Positions 1 to 11,496 of a stretch of DNA of 64,000 bases are shown here, piece by piece. Position 1 is the first letter of the stretch, and each line of letters opens with the position of its first letter. The translations under genes and the position numbers were made by a program. This DNA is from Pyrocephalus nanus (Eukaryota > Chordata > Aves > Passeriformes > Tyrannidae), in the NCBI GenBank assembly GCA_038380795.1, contig CM076268.1, forward strand, positions 1,041,501 through 1,105,500. Direction: 5' to 3'. The notes under the pieces are model-generated. The model did not search any database. It was not told where the DNA came from and saw nothing but the letters and a program-made list of their open reading frames with translations.

Positions 1-1998
1 GAGCAAACTGGCTGCAACTTTAATGCAGTGTCACTGTCTCCCTTCTCACCGTGTTATACATTCCCCTCTAGTGGCTGATAAAAGATTTATGGGAGGAAAG
101 TCTTCCGAGAGCTACAGCCAAATTTGCAAAGGGGAATCAAGGGAAATTAGAGACATAAATACTTCTAACAACCTAAACAGGGGGTTCTTGCCTCCTGCAG
201 TGACAAAACTCATGCCTGTTGTGCTGCAGGTAGAGATCAAATTGCTCTTTTGGCCTCAGTAATGCTGATTGCACCTGGAAATCAAAGGCTCTGCCCCATG
301 GTCGGTGCAGCTTGTGGTGGGGGACAGACTTAGGGCTGAGAAGAAGTCATGAAGAGTCTGTTTTGTGTACATTTGAAAAATGCTAACAATTTTTTTTTTC
401 CATTCTTACTTGTCCTGCTTTTTTTCCTGCTTTTTAGAAAACAAAGCAAACCAAAGCAAACCAGGGATGAGTAGCCTTATGGTAGCTGTTGTTTGGCTCT
501 CATGGGGGGTTTGTGTGTGTGCACCCTTGCTTGCTCAGGTGCTCTGGTTTTGAATTCCATCTGTGCCTCCTGGATTTGGGGACTGGGGTCTGGAGCGTGT
601 GTGTTTTCTGATTCTGAGTAAAATCCCAAGTGTTTGCTCTGAGCACTTCCATCCCACCTGCTGACTGTGATGGTGCCCCTGCCCAACCAGGCCAAGGAGC
701 CACAAACAGACTGAGCTCTGTGGCTGTCCCACTGCTTGCTGGAGAGAGGGCTGGTGTGCAGCTGGGGGTGTCTGTGGGATAATTCAGGAATCAGTGATGT
801 TTTCTGAAAGGGCACTGACCTCTGGATTAAACCTGAACTTGGAAATTGCCCCATGAACCGTGAGCTGGGCTGTGGGTGCAGGGACCATCTGGGACACTCT
901 CCCAGTGCCCCGCTCTCAGGTCCAGCTCCAGTGCTGGTGCCAGCTAAAACTGCAACAGGCAACTTCCAATTGCACCATTTCCTTGGCTATTTAGGAGTAA
1001 AGTTCACCAGTCTTTGCTGGGGAAAAAAAAAAAAAAAAAAGAATTATACTTTGTTCTTAGTGTAAATATAACCTGTGCTGGCAGAGGACTGGCCGTGTTC
1101 TGGAGCCAGCAGCACACAGGTGAAGTGGCAAAGCAGGCTTCTGTGATTCCTCTTACAGCAAGCAGAGTGAGCCAGGCTCATCAGCAGGAGGATGTCCCTA
1201 CCACCTTCTGACTGTGTTTTCAAACAACATTTGGGAGTGATTTATGCTATGCTGTGACACTGGTACCATCTGTTCATCATCATAAGTATGAATGAAGTGA
1301 TAATGAAGAAAATGTTCTAAGCAGCTAACAAGATGATTACACTTTAATAACATAATTTTGGCATAATTTGGATCTTCAGCGATCTACAAACACTTCATTT
1401 CAAAATCTAAAGGTCTGGAGCCTTGCTGCAGCTACCCAGAGCTCTCCTCTGACTTTTAATATTAGGGGAAGAATAAAATCAAATCTTGATTTTATCAATC
1501 AAGAATCAATCCTGAAATGTGTCCGAGGTCCTGCCTCACCTGTCTGCTGTCACACTGTCTCCTGAATGGCATCTCCTGTTTGCAGACTCTCCATTCATTC
1601 CCTTGCCTGCTTCACCTCTGTCTTGGAAAATTCTTTGTACAGGCTCGTTGTCTTCTCAGGGCAGGAACCATCTCTTCCTCCTGCCAGGAGTTTCCATCTG
1701 ATTTACTCACTCTTTCTGTACATGGAACCCGTCCATTGCAAATACTAGCAGGGCCCTTCAGGACTTTTTTATGGAGAATAAACTGGAAGTCCAGAGAAAA
1801 CACAAAAAAGTGGTGATTTTGCATTAGATTAAGTGATATGTCAGGAAAAAAAAAAAAAAAGAAAAAGGAAAAAGAAAAAGAAGCTGTGTTTGCTAAATTG
1901 TTAAAAAATTGTTTTAGATTTGTTTTTTTTAAAGATTTTTGTGCTGCTGTTTGCCTTTCTTGCATTTCCGCCGTTCCATTAATCTTTTCAAAGTGAAC
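1..1998. other. Non-coding stretch
   Basis: No gene recognised. It contains an 18-nt A run near 1023-1040 and, on the minus strand at 63-74, CCACTAGAGGGG, a partial match to the CTCF core. Short open frames have no family resemblance. Confidence 0.5.
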
Positions 1999-2153
1999 AT
2001 GCCAAAAGGCAGGACAGAACCCACGGGGAATGCCAAAAGGCAGGACAGAACCCACGGGAAATGCCAAAAGGCAGGACAGAACCCACGGGGAATGCCAAAA
2101 GGCAGGACAGAACCCACGGGAAATGCCAAAAGGCAGGACAGAACCCACGGGAG
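1999..2153. repeat. 31-bp tandem array, five copies
   Basis: Copies start at 1999, 2030, 2061, 2092 and 2123, each beginning ATGCCAAAAGGCAGGACAGA. Copy ends alternate between CACGGGGA and CACGGGAA, so the array has a 62-bp two-unit higher order. Because 31 is not divisible by 3, overlapping open frames on both strands are by-products. Confidence 0.97.
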
Positions 2154-5099
2154 GAGGGTGGTGCTGAGTGGTGCTTGTGCAATCCCCAGCTGCAGTCGCT
2201 CTGAGCACTCGTGAGGATTCGTGCCTGTTGGACATGACTCATGACACAGCTATTCCTGCACCAGGTGGTTAAAACTCATCAAGGATGGGTCTACCAGAAA
2301 CTCCTCCTTGATCTTCCTCCCCACACAAGCGGATCAGTGGATCTGCACGAGGAGCCGTGATTCTTGTTTTCGTTATTCCACGGATTCTGGCGCCGCTCAA
2401 AACAAATCCATCCCCTCTTTGGGCAACAGCATTTCAGAAGACTACCAGAATCTGCTCTCATTTATCTTCCAAGTGGGAGAACCACGCAGAGATGTCCCTT
2501 CAGCACAGAGGAGTCTGAGTGCTCAATGCTCTTGACGCCTTCTGCCCCCACCCATCTGGGGCTGGGAGGGAGGAGAGCTGGGACACCCCTCCTGGGAAAC
2601 CATCTCATCCTGGGACATTCCCACAGGGAGGCTGAGCTGTTCTCCTCTTGCTTAAGGCCACTACCCTAGTCAGAAAGTGGAAAACATGTATATGTGTGGA
2701 CCAAAATACAGAAAAAATGTAGCTGGCATCTGAGGAAAGCCTGAGGTGTCTGTGTGGGAACACAGGCTCAAAGCCACCATCAGCTCCCCCAAAAAGGAAT
2801 GGCATGCAGAATGATTAGCAGATACTCCTCAGTGATCTAAAGAAGCAGAAAAATAAATTAATGAGAACCTACAACCTGAAAGAACTCTGTAAAACAAAAC
2901 AAACAAGCTTCTGTTATTGTTGTACAAATATCTGTCCTGATTTATTTTTAATCATTAGAAGGAAAAGAGGGGGAGAAAGGGAATAACAGCCTTTGCCAAG
3001 TGCTCAGTGATTCTCATGTACCTGATTCCCAGCTGCACCTGCCTCATTATCACTCTTGTGAGTATAACACTTCTCTGCAAACGCTCCAGCCACTTAGATT
3101 TTTGAAGAAGGTTTTTCAACAAGGATGGAATGTGATAAATGCAATTTAAACAAGCCACTTAATCAACTTATTTATATTAGATAACAATATAAGCAGAGTG
3201 AGTAATGCTTCCAAGCAGAAGCCCTCAGGAAACCTCTGTGGAAAAGAAAACACCACAAGATCACTCCTTTTGCAGCCACCCTCGGTGGCCCAGTTTGGTC
3301 CTTGAGCCTTGTTGGTGCCAGCAGCTCCTTCTAAAGGTCTGACATCCCTGGTCCATGAGCTCTGGCACTGCCCAGCCCTCACCTCATGCTGAGACTTGGT
3401 GGGGCCCTGCTGAATTTGCCCTACCAGTTAGAGAAGATTCATCTGTTCATAGATACTGATTGTAATTTTCTGGGAGGATGAGGAAGGGAAAAGGAAATGC
3501 TGGGAAATGCTGTGTGTCCCCTGTCCTTCTGCCACACTGTTAAATATGTCCTGAGACCATGTGGAAAATCTGTGCAGGTGGAGCTACCAAAAATGTCAGT
3601 GAACAAAAGCTGGCTTTTAAAACTATATTTTCATATCAGAAATAGGAGATTATCCTCACATCGGGTGAGGAATTGCAAAATAGAGACAGAATTTTTATTT
3701 TAATTATTCATCTTACTTAATCTGAGAATTTGAGTTGATCCTCATTTTACAGAAGCTTGTGGAATCCCTAATTTGAGATAAGGTCTGAGTGGGGATCAGA
3801 GACCCCAAGCAGAGAAGAGGGCTGAGGGAAGTTTAAGCTGACAGAAGTATAAAAAGAAACAAATGGGCTTTGCCATTCAGAGAATGTAAGCAAAGACCAC
3901 AGCTCTGAAGGGAAAGCAAGACAAAGTCATAGTAAAACAATTCATAAGCCACAGACTCCACTTCAGAAAATGCAGAGGCAAAGGTGAAGCTCCAAGAGAA
4001 AACAGAGCAAAACTAGAGTTTGTTTTCAGGAGGCATCCTGAAGGTGTGCACAGGCAAGCATAAAACAGCCACACTCTGGAAACTTTGCTTTTTATGTCTT
4101 TGTAAGAAGCCAAATCATGACTGCAGATATAAAAAAAAGAAATTAATAGGATATGTGTAATTTACACTGTTGAGAAGAATTTGTAGGAAATGTTAGAGAC
4201 AGCTACATACAGTGGTGGAATATTCCTCTGAGCATGAACAGAGCCCTTTCTACTTGTCAATCCAGCACCAGTGCACAAGTTCACAGGAGGCCAAGAGCTG
4301 TGTGAAAGATTTCAAAGAATAAGTTTAGTAATGTTGCAAACAGGAATGGAGACCTTCATTAGAAGCAGTGGGCAATTTCTGAGCTGGATATGGAGAGATG
4401 CCTTTCAACAGCACGGTCCTCCGAGCTGGGAAATGGAGCAGGACATGACAATTAAAGCACACAAGTTCCTCTGAAGATTTGGGAGACAGAGACCAGATCA
4501 GACCAATGGAGACCTTTTGATATTCATGAAATATTGTCACTTCTCTGTAATAGTTCCTCACAGCGAATGAGAGGTAAGTCAAATCAGTCTTCTCTGACAT
4601 TTAGGGTGAAAAGTGGTGCTTCCTGCAAAGTTGAAGCTAAGGTTAAATGTTAAAATTAGGTGGTGAGCTGCCTTTGGGAAACCAAATACCAAACCCCCCT
4701 CTCCATCAGAAGGACCTTCTTTGCAGTGCACGTGGAGCAGCCTGCTTTTCCAGCCAGGATGTTTCTGTGCAGCAACTCAGGTTCCTTCTGCAGAACTGTG
4801 AGGGTGTGTGGGGACTCACTGCCCTTCCCCTGGAGGTCCAGAGTGGATCTGTGACTCTCCCTGTGAGCACACACTATCAGTGTCTTCATCCCACCCAGCA
4901 ATGGGCCTAAATTCCCTGTCTGTGGGTGCCACACTTGTCTCACCCCCCTGAGCAGTGACAGCTGTCAGGCACTGATGGCCAGAGCCCCGGCCCCCAGGGC
5001 TGTGCTTCCACAGTCCCACGCACACTTGCCATCTGGACAGCCCTGCACTGACGTGTCTTCTAGACTGTCGTGGGCTGGAGCTGCAAGTTCATATGGAAA
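2154..5099. other. Non-coding stretch, nothing specific
   Basis: No repeat family, RNA gene or coding domain is recognisable. All open frames are short and low-information. Confidence 0.5.
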
Positions 5100-5760
5100 T
5101 ATTTTTTTGTGTGCACGCTGGTTTTGCCAAACGTCCTGTTTTAATTATTCATCTCTCCTCATGAATAAATGAAAAGGGGAAACATCAAAAGTCGCCGAAT
5201 ACTCTGTGCTGGTCGCAAACACTGAAGGTTTCTTTTTAATGTACAATCAGAAAGTTGGATTAAGATTCGCTCCTTTGATATGCAGCTGATTATTTTTTTA
5301 TATATAAAAAAGAGAGAAATTCCTGTTTCCTGCAATTAACTGTATTTTTTTTGAAGCGCAACAGGCATAGAGAAATCACAAAGAAAACAATTAGCATCCA
5401 TATCAAAAAGCTAATTCAGAGAAATTAAAAGAACACATACATCAGTAAAATATAATATTTCCTCTTTAGCACATCTCATTGTGTACAGTGTGTCACTGTA
5501 AAATTGTTAGGCTTGGAGATAATGAAGAGTGACAGTTGAAGGGTTCAGGGCTTCATATAAGACTTTTGGGTATGTAAAGATTTTAATTGCACATAATTAT
5601 GAATGTGCAAGTGGAACGATTTAATTTTTTAGCTTTCATGCTATTAGAAGGCTAATAGAACCAATATCAAACTGAGTTAGTTACAGCAGAATTACTAGAA
5701 GAAGCTATTTTTTCATTCAGCAATTTAAATTCAATCAAAACAAAAAAAAATTAAAATAGC
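5100..5760. other. AT-rich block resembling conserved non-coding DNA
   Basis: Dense TAAT and ATTA cores, few repeats and a few isolated CpGs ('gtcgccgaat', 'gattcgctcc') preserved in AT-rich surroundings. No gene is seen. Conservation is a guess from composition. Confidence 0.35.
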
Positions 5761-6474
5761 TCATCTGTTTCTCTTCTTTTACAGTTATATAGTGGTAGCA
5801 AGATAAGTGATGTATGCTATTAACAGAGAGGAAGAAAATAGTTCTTATAAGATTAGAATATCCTGGAATAAAGGCAGTGGATAGTGGGGGAGCACAGAAG
5901 AAAAGGCACAAATATAAAGGGTGCAGTTAAAGTAATAAAATGATCTGTTAGGTTTGAGACTGACTGTTGTTCTTGCTACAAGTACATAAACATACCCTCT
6001 TCACACCTTAGACAGATCCATCACTGCTGATGAGCACAGCAAGGAATGAGTCTGTTTTCTGGCTCGGTAGGGTTTGTGCCAGCTGCAAACACCCAAATGC
6101 AGGAGGAAATGTGCCCAATACTCAGAGAGGTGTCTGAGCAGGGCCTCGGCTCCGGGAGTCAATGCAGCCTTCACCTTGGCAATGCAAACAAGGGCTATGT
6201 GACAGGGAAAGTTCTGTCCCACCATCCTGGACGACTGTAAGCAGTGCAACGGCTTCCAGGAAAGCTCAGGGTGGGATAAACCAGGATTTCCACCCCAGTG
6301 CATTTTCTGCAGGGCTCAGGACTGCCCATTCCTGCTGCTCCCCATCCTCCCCCCGAGCTGAGCACCCTGCATCTCTCCCCTTCTCTCTTCCCAGCATCTC
6401 AGTCTGGGGTTCCCCTTCCTGCTGCAGCAGCCCCACTTCTGTAGCATTTCCCCGAGCCTGCCCCAGGCTCAGCC
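5761..6474. other. Non-coding stretch, nothing specific
   Basis: Mixed-composition sequence that becomes C-rich toward the CpG-rich block. Short open frames have no recognisable content. Confidence 0.5.
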
Positions 6475-6735
6475 CTTGTCCGCCCCTGTGTCCGTGAGCA
6501 CAGCCCGGGCTGGGGGGCTGCGGTCCCCCCGCTCCCCCTCGGTGCGAGCGCCGGTTCGTCCCGACAGCTGCGGCTCAGCCTGCCCAGCGCGGGGACCGAG
6601 GGCAGGAAAACAGCTCTCAGCACACAGCAGGCAGGGGAAATCGTGTCCAGACACTCGGCATGCTCCGTGCCCGTGGCCAGGTGTTTGGGTTCCGCACGGC
6701 TTTTGCATCCCCCGTTATCGTTCCTGACGACGGAG
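6475..6735. promoter_or_regulatory. Orphan CpG-rich block
   Basis: By eye there are about 25 CpG dinucleotides in 260 bp, in a window otherwise poor in CpG. The block is GC-rich and is bordered on the right by AT-rich, conserved-looking sequence. Open frames cross it on both strands without any recognisable domain. It could be a small CpG island marking an unannotated promoter or enhancer. Confidence 0.4.
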
Positions 6736-6759
6736 CCAGAAAATTATTTTCTATCTGCC

Positions 6760-7300
6760 GCTAAACCCCATTTAAGTCCATCTTTCAGCAGTAATTAGAA
6801 GTCTGTTGATGTTAGGATCTCTTTGCAGATCTTGGACCTTTTCAATTAATTTTAATCAGGTTCATTAGCACTTTTTTAATGTGTAAGAAATGGGCAAATG
6901 CATAACTGAAGAGCCACTTACCTTTTAATGAAGGTAACAAATATGCAATTTAAAAAGCTCTGTCTTTCAGCAACTTTGCAGTAAATTAACTTGTTTTGTC
7001 ATTATTGTGCATGTAGAATGTCACTTACGCTGGAGTTTTGACATAAAATTCTTTATCATTGGCAGAATTAGTGAGTAACATTAAGAACTAGGAAATTACA
7101 ATTAGTTCGTGAATTAGGTGGGATATACAATGTGTTAATTATTGAGGGACCAAACTTCATGCAATTAAAATTTAAAATCAAGATAAGAATAATGTATTAT
7201 TAGGCATCTGAGTATTAATTGAAGTTGCAAATGATTACCAAATTTTATAAATTAATTCTAAGGTTCCTTGACTATTCTTAGAAAACTTTGTGCCGTGGGA
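6760..7300. other. AT-rich block resembling conserved non-coding DNA
   Basis: Long AT-rich stretch with repeated TTAAT and AATTA cores and no repeat signature, directly to the right of the CpG-rich block. Confidence 0.35.
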
Positions 7301-7639
7301 CTTATAACAGGCTGCAGTTGCTTGTGAATAGAATAATAATATGAAACTCAGAAATTCTACAGGAAGCTTTGCTTTTTATCAATTCTAAGTTTCCCTGGAA
7401 AGATGTTAGTAAATGTCTTGCTGCCAAAAAAACGTTATGCTGATGCTTCTTTCCCAAGATCCCAGTTTCAAATACGATTTCCCACAGAACTGCCCTATCC
7501 AGGAGTTTGTTGTCTGCACATCAGGAAGCTGTTGGTTGGAAGCTGTTCCTCATCCTTAGTGGTCTTAAAATCAACGGGCTCTTTCCCAGGCAGGCCATGT
7601 TCTGCCCAGGCAGAAGGTCGACTGAGAGTAAATGCAAAG

Positions 7640-7850
7640 AGCAGCTGATTTAGATTGGAAGGGGCCTTAAAGCTCATCCAGTCCCACCCCCTGCCATGTC
7701 AGGGACACCTTCCACCAGCCCAGGGTGCTCCCAGCCCCATCCAGCCTGGCCTTGGACACTTCCAGGGATCCAGGGGCAGCCACAGCTTCTCTGGGCAACC
7801 TGTGCCAGGGCCTGCCCACCCTCACGGGGAGGAATTTCAGAAAGCAGCTG
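7640..7850 (-). mobile_element. CR1 LINE 3' fragment
   Basis: The plus strand reads as the reverse complement of a CR1 tail: a 'ttggaaggggccttaaag' start, then the 'cccctgccatg' block, 'cttggacacttccaggga' and 'cttctctgggcaacctgtgcc'. It is 5'-truncated and retains no useful coding sequence. The family match is from recognition, not alignment. Confidence 0.85.
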
Positions 7851-10800
7851 AAGACCAACCAGTCCACAGCTGGTGCTTTCAGCCTGTGTTGATGTGGGTG
7901 ACAGGTACCCACCAGGCCAAGAAAATCTGTCCCAAGACAGTGTCTCTGTATATGGAAGCTTTCAGTGCCCCTTTCATCCCATGGGATGTCCCAGTTCACC
8001 CCCAGCAGTGGCTCCATCCCCACGGGCTCTCCCAGGGTGCTGGGTGTGGCTGTGGGTGATGATTCTGCATGCAGCCCACAAACAAGGCTCTGTGTAAACT
8101 ATCTTATTTATTTCACTATCCTTCCCCTATTCACCAGGCAAATTATCACATGTGTATTTAGTTTCAATAAGATAAAAAATTGCCTAATAAAATATTTACT
8201 CAGCCTTTGTCCCTGCAAGTGTAAACTCATGTAATTACAGAGCACTCCAGAACCTGTGGCTATAAATCTCTAGAAATAAAATCCTCAGCACACTGACAGA
8301 ATAAGGCTCCCACTTACTGTGAAAATGGGAAGCCAGTCCATGCCAAGCTGTTAGAGTAACCTAATGTGCTCCAATTCATGCTCCTTCTCTCTTCAGCCTT
8401 CTTGGAAGGATGTTTATGTCTCCCTACTGCCTAGTGATGGCTGTCATTACGTTTCCATCATAGGCTGGAGAAGCAAAATCCCACATTTTTTCTGAAATCA
8501 TTCTCTCTTAACCCAGTTTTGTCTGTCCTCAGTGGCAATCAGTGGAACCTGGGATGTGCTGTTGGAAGTAAGGACGATATGTATGGATGCTCCTGGAAAA
8601 TTCCAAGTATCCCAGTAACAAGGTGGCTTTGATTATCTCAGCTGCTGACGAGAAGCTGGTAGGTATTAGGGTGCTCTGCCCTGATTGTCTTGGGGCAGGA
8701 CGGGTGCCAGCCTTCCACGGGACGTGCTGCCAGCAGAGACACAGTGTGACCAAGCTGTGATTTCTAGGAAAACATTCCCAAGCCTTCAGGGCTGAATCTC
8801 CACGGGGAGTGGGAGCCTGTGTCTGAGGGAGGCTGTGTGCAGAAGGCAAACACTAAGCCATAATCTGTTTGTTAGATGGGCAGGGGAGAAGGGAGACTAT
8901 CATTCTGTATTTTCAATAACGTTTAGGTTGTGGGACTTCAGCACCGAGGGATCAGAGAAGAAGGGAGCATAAGGAATGTAACAACCTCTTTTGTACCTGT
9001 CACTTTAATGTTTGCCTGCTCCCACTTTGGCACAGCACCAGAGTCTTTGAAACACAGTAGCTCCGAGTGCTAGGGAGTGTATTTTGAAGTAACTTTTAAT
9101 TAAGTCTGCCCTTGGGCTGCTGAGCAGAGAAAGGTGGGAGCGCCCGGGGCTGTTTTTGAAGGGTTCCTCTACAAAAGCAATTTTTTTTTCTCAGGCTATC
9201 ACAAGTCTAGGATTGGGGCAAAAAAACCCCCGAACAGGTAACTTCTCTAACTCAGCAGGTAACCTAACCCACCAGCCCCTGCAAAAGCACAGCAACACAG
9301 GCTTTTTACTTCCCAAACTAATTACTTGGATGAAACATTGCTTGGACGCAGACCAGGTATCAACATTGCACTCAGCATTGTCACTGCAACCCCTGCGACC
9401 CTCAAACAGACAATGGGGGAGAGCAGGGAGAAAGAAGGGAAGTGTTCATCCCTGCCAGCATGCAGAGAATCGAGGTGACCCTCAGAAAGCCCTTCACAGC
9501 AATGGGGAAGCAACCCAGTCCTCAGGAACTCATGGCCCAGGGTGCCCCTTCGAGAACCAGGAGAATCTTCCTGCTGAAAAGCCTGGTTGCTTTTTCTTCT
9601 CTGCTGGGCAAACCACTGCAAAACACGGGCTTGGCTTTGGCAGTGGATTTCCTGTCTGAAAACATTTCCACTGAAGAAAAATCCCTAACAAGATCTGCTA
9701 CCAGCTCCTGCAGAAGGTGACCTGAGGTAACGGTGGCTGGAACGGGGAGGAGGAAGGAATTTCTTGTTAAAAACTGAGAAATCAAACACCACCCAAGACT
9801 CACAGTGGTTGTGTTTATGAAAAGGAGGCTGCCCTATCAGGGTGTTCAGGTGGATCTCTGTGTCAGTCTCTGAGCTTCATCTCAGAAGCTGGTTTACCCC
9901 AGTGCCACTTTTGCAATGGTGCACGCTGACCAGAAACTCATCCCCCAGGGATGGGGCCACAGAGCCCTGCCTGCAATGAACTGAGCTGAGCACTCACACT
10001 GCTGATGGGACTTCTCTGTTTCCAGCCCAGAAAGATGACCAAGGATGGCAGCCTGGCACTTAGAGTTTGCAGTGACAGCATGCAGTGTCCTTCTGCCTCG
10101 GGACAGACCTGCCCAGGTGAGGTGGTTCTGCCAAAAAAAGCCTTCTTCTTATGTTTGGTATGTGCTGGTCTGGGAAAGTGTGAGGAGCAGTCTGGAGGTG
10201 GTGGGTAGCCAGGCTGAGTGCAGACCCTGCACTATCAAACACCTCTGGGGGTCATCACAAAGCTTCACCATGAGGCTGAAAATGAAAACCGGGGTTTCAT
10301 TCCCCTCTCAGCTTAGTCCAACATAATTTATGGCACCAAGAGGTGCTTCCCTGTGGATCTCCCAAATTGTTTGTGCTGACTGAACACAAAGGAAAAGAAA
10401 TACAATGTGTCTCAGACCTCATTCATACCTCTTTCATCCATTTCTCCCTCAGTTTCTCTCCATGTTGGTGCCAGGAGAGACCTACCTCCTAACTGGATGG
10501 TAAGGCTGGGTGGCATTCCAGAGAGTTCAGTCTTTAAAAGCAGAACAAATCTTCTGTTTCCTGTGGCCTGGCACTCCTATTCCCAGGATCTCCAACTGCA
10601 GATGATGTTTTTGTTGCAACCAGTGCTGTTCTAGTACCTGAGAGGGCTGAGAGCTCTGTGCACCAGTCCATCCACCACACAGGCTCCTGCTTTCCAAAAG
10701 CATCATAACAGCCTAAAATAAGTGACTGAAGGTCTGATTTTCTTCCCGTTTCTGCCCAGTCTTAATAAAAAGCAAACATCCCCTTTGGGAAGTTATATTC

Positions 10801-11395
10801 ACGAAACAAATTGAATTTTAAAGGCAGGCCGGCTTCGAATTCACCCGGGGAAGCACCAGCTTCCCACAAACGCTTCCATCAGATGCCACCCTGTGGCTGA
10901 AAAACACCTTTCCCAGCTGGTGTCCAAAGGAAGGTGTGCACTGGCAGGTCCCAGCTGTGCAGGGCAGGGTGGGGGGCAGCAGAGGGGATGCAGGTGGGTG
11001 TCCTGCCCCACACATGCGTGCCAGGGCTGTGACGCCACCGCCGTGACGTCTGGAGACGTTCTGGCCTTGGGAAAGAGAGAGAGACGCTGGCTGTCACCCA
11101 GGGACCTTCCTAATAGGGACCAAACACGGCTGTGGGGATGCTTGTGTGTGATTATACACAGCATATAGGGCCATTTACCATATGGGAGCAGTTGGAGCCC
11201 TTTGATCCTTTCCCACCCGTAAAAAACGGGGCTGGTGTGGGGGAGCGGGGTCACAGAGGGGCTCACTGTCGTTCCAGGGGAGGCCAGGGCTGTGCCTGTG
11301 TTTTCTCATTTTCCAGGAGTGTTCAGGAGACATCCCAGAGCCTGTGCCAGCCAGGATGCCAAGGGCTGGAAGCAGAACCAGGGCAGGTGCACTGC
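7851..11395. other. Non-coding stretch
   Basis: No gene recognised. A CpG-richer patch near 11028-11060 carries TGACGTCT (11044-11051), which resembles a cAMP-response element. Open frames up to 167 codons (9156-9659) have no recognisable domain. Confidence 0.45.
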
Positions 11396-11496
11396 CAGTC
11401 TCCAACACCTTTTTTGGGAAGGTCTCAGCTTGCCCCCTCAGTCCTTTGGACTGAGGGGGCAAGCTGAGACCTTCCCAAAAAAGGTGTTGGAGACTG
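11396..11496. repeat. Perfect inverted repeat, 49-bp arms, 3-nt loop
   Basis: The arm 11396-11444 pairs at every position with 11448-11496 around a TTT loop at 11445-11447. I checked the pairing base by base. The arm begins 'cagtctccaacacc' and ends 'ccccctcagtcc'. The pairing stops at 11395/11497. As RNA it would form a very long, uninterrupted hairpin. Confidence 0.97.

Noticed and set aside
1612..2242. Overlapping open frames with a repeated hydrophobic peptide
   Set aside because: They are produced by the 31-bp array. The same peptide appears in shifted frames on the same strand.
11396..11496. Conventional microRNA precursor
   Set aside because: The stem is 49 bp with no mismatch and a 3-nt loop, unlike the imperfect stems and larger loops of typical animal precursors.
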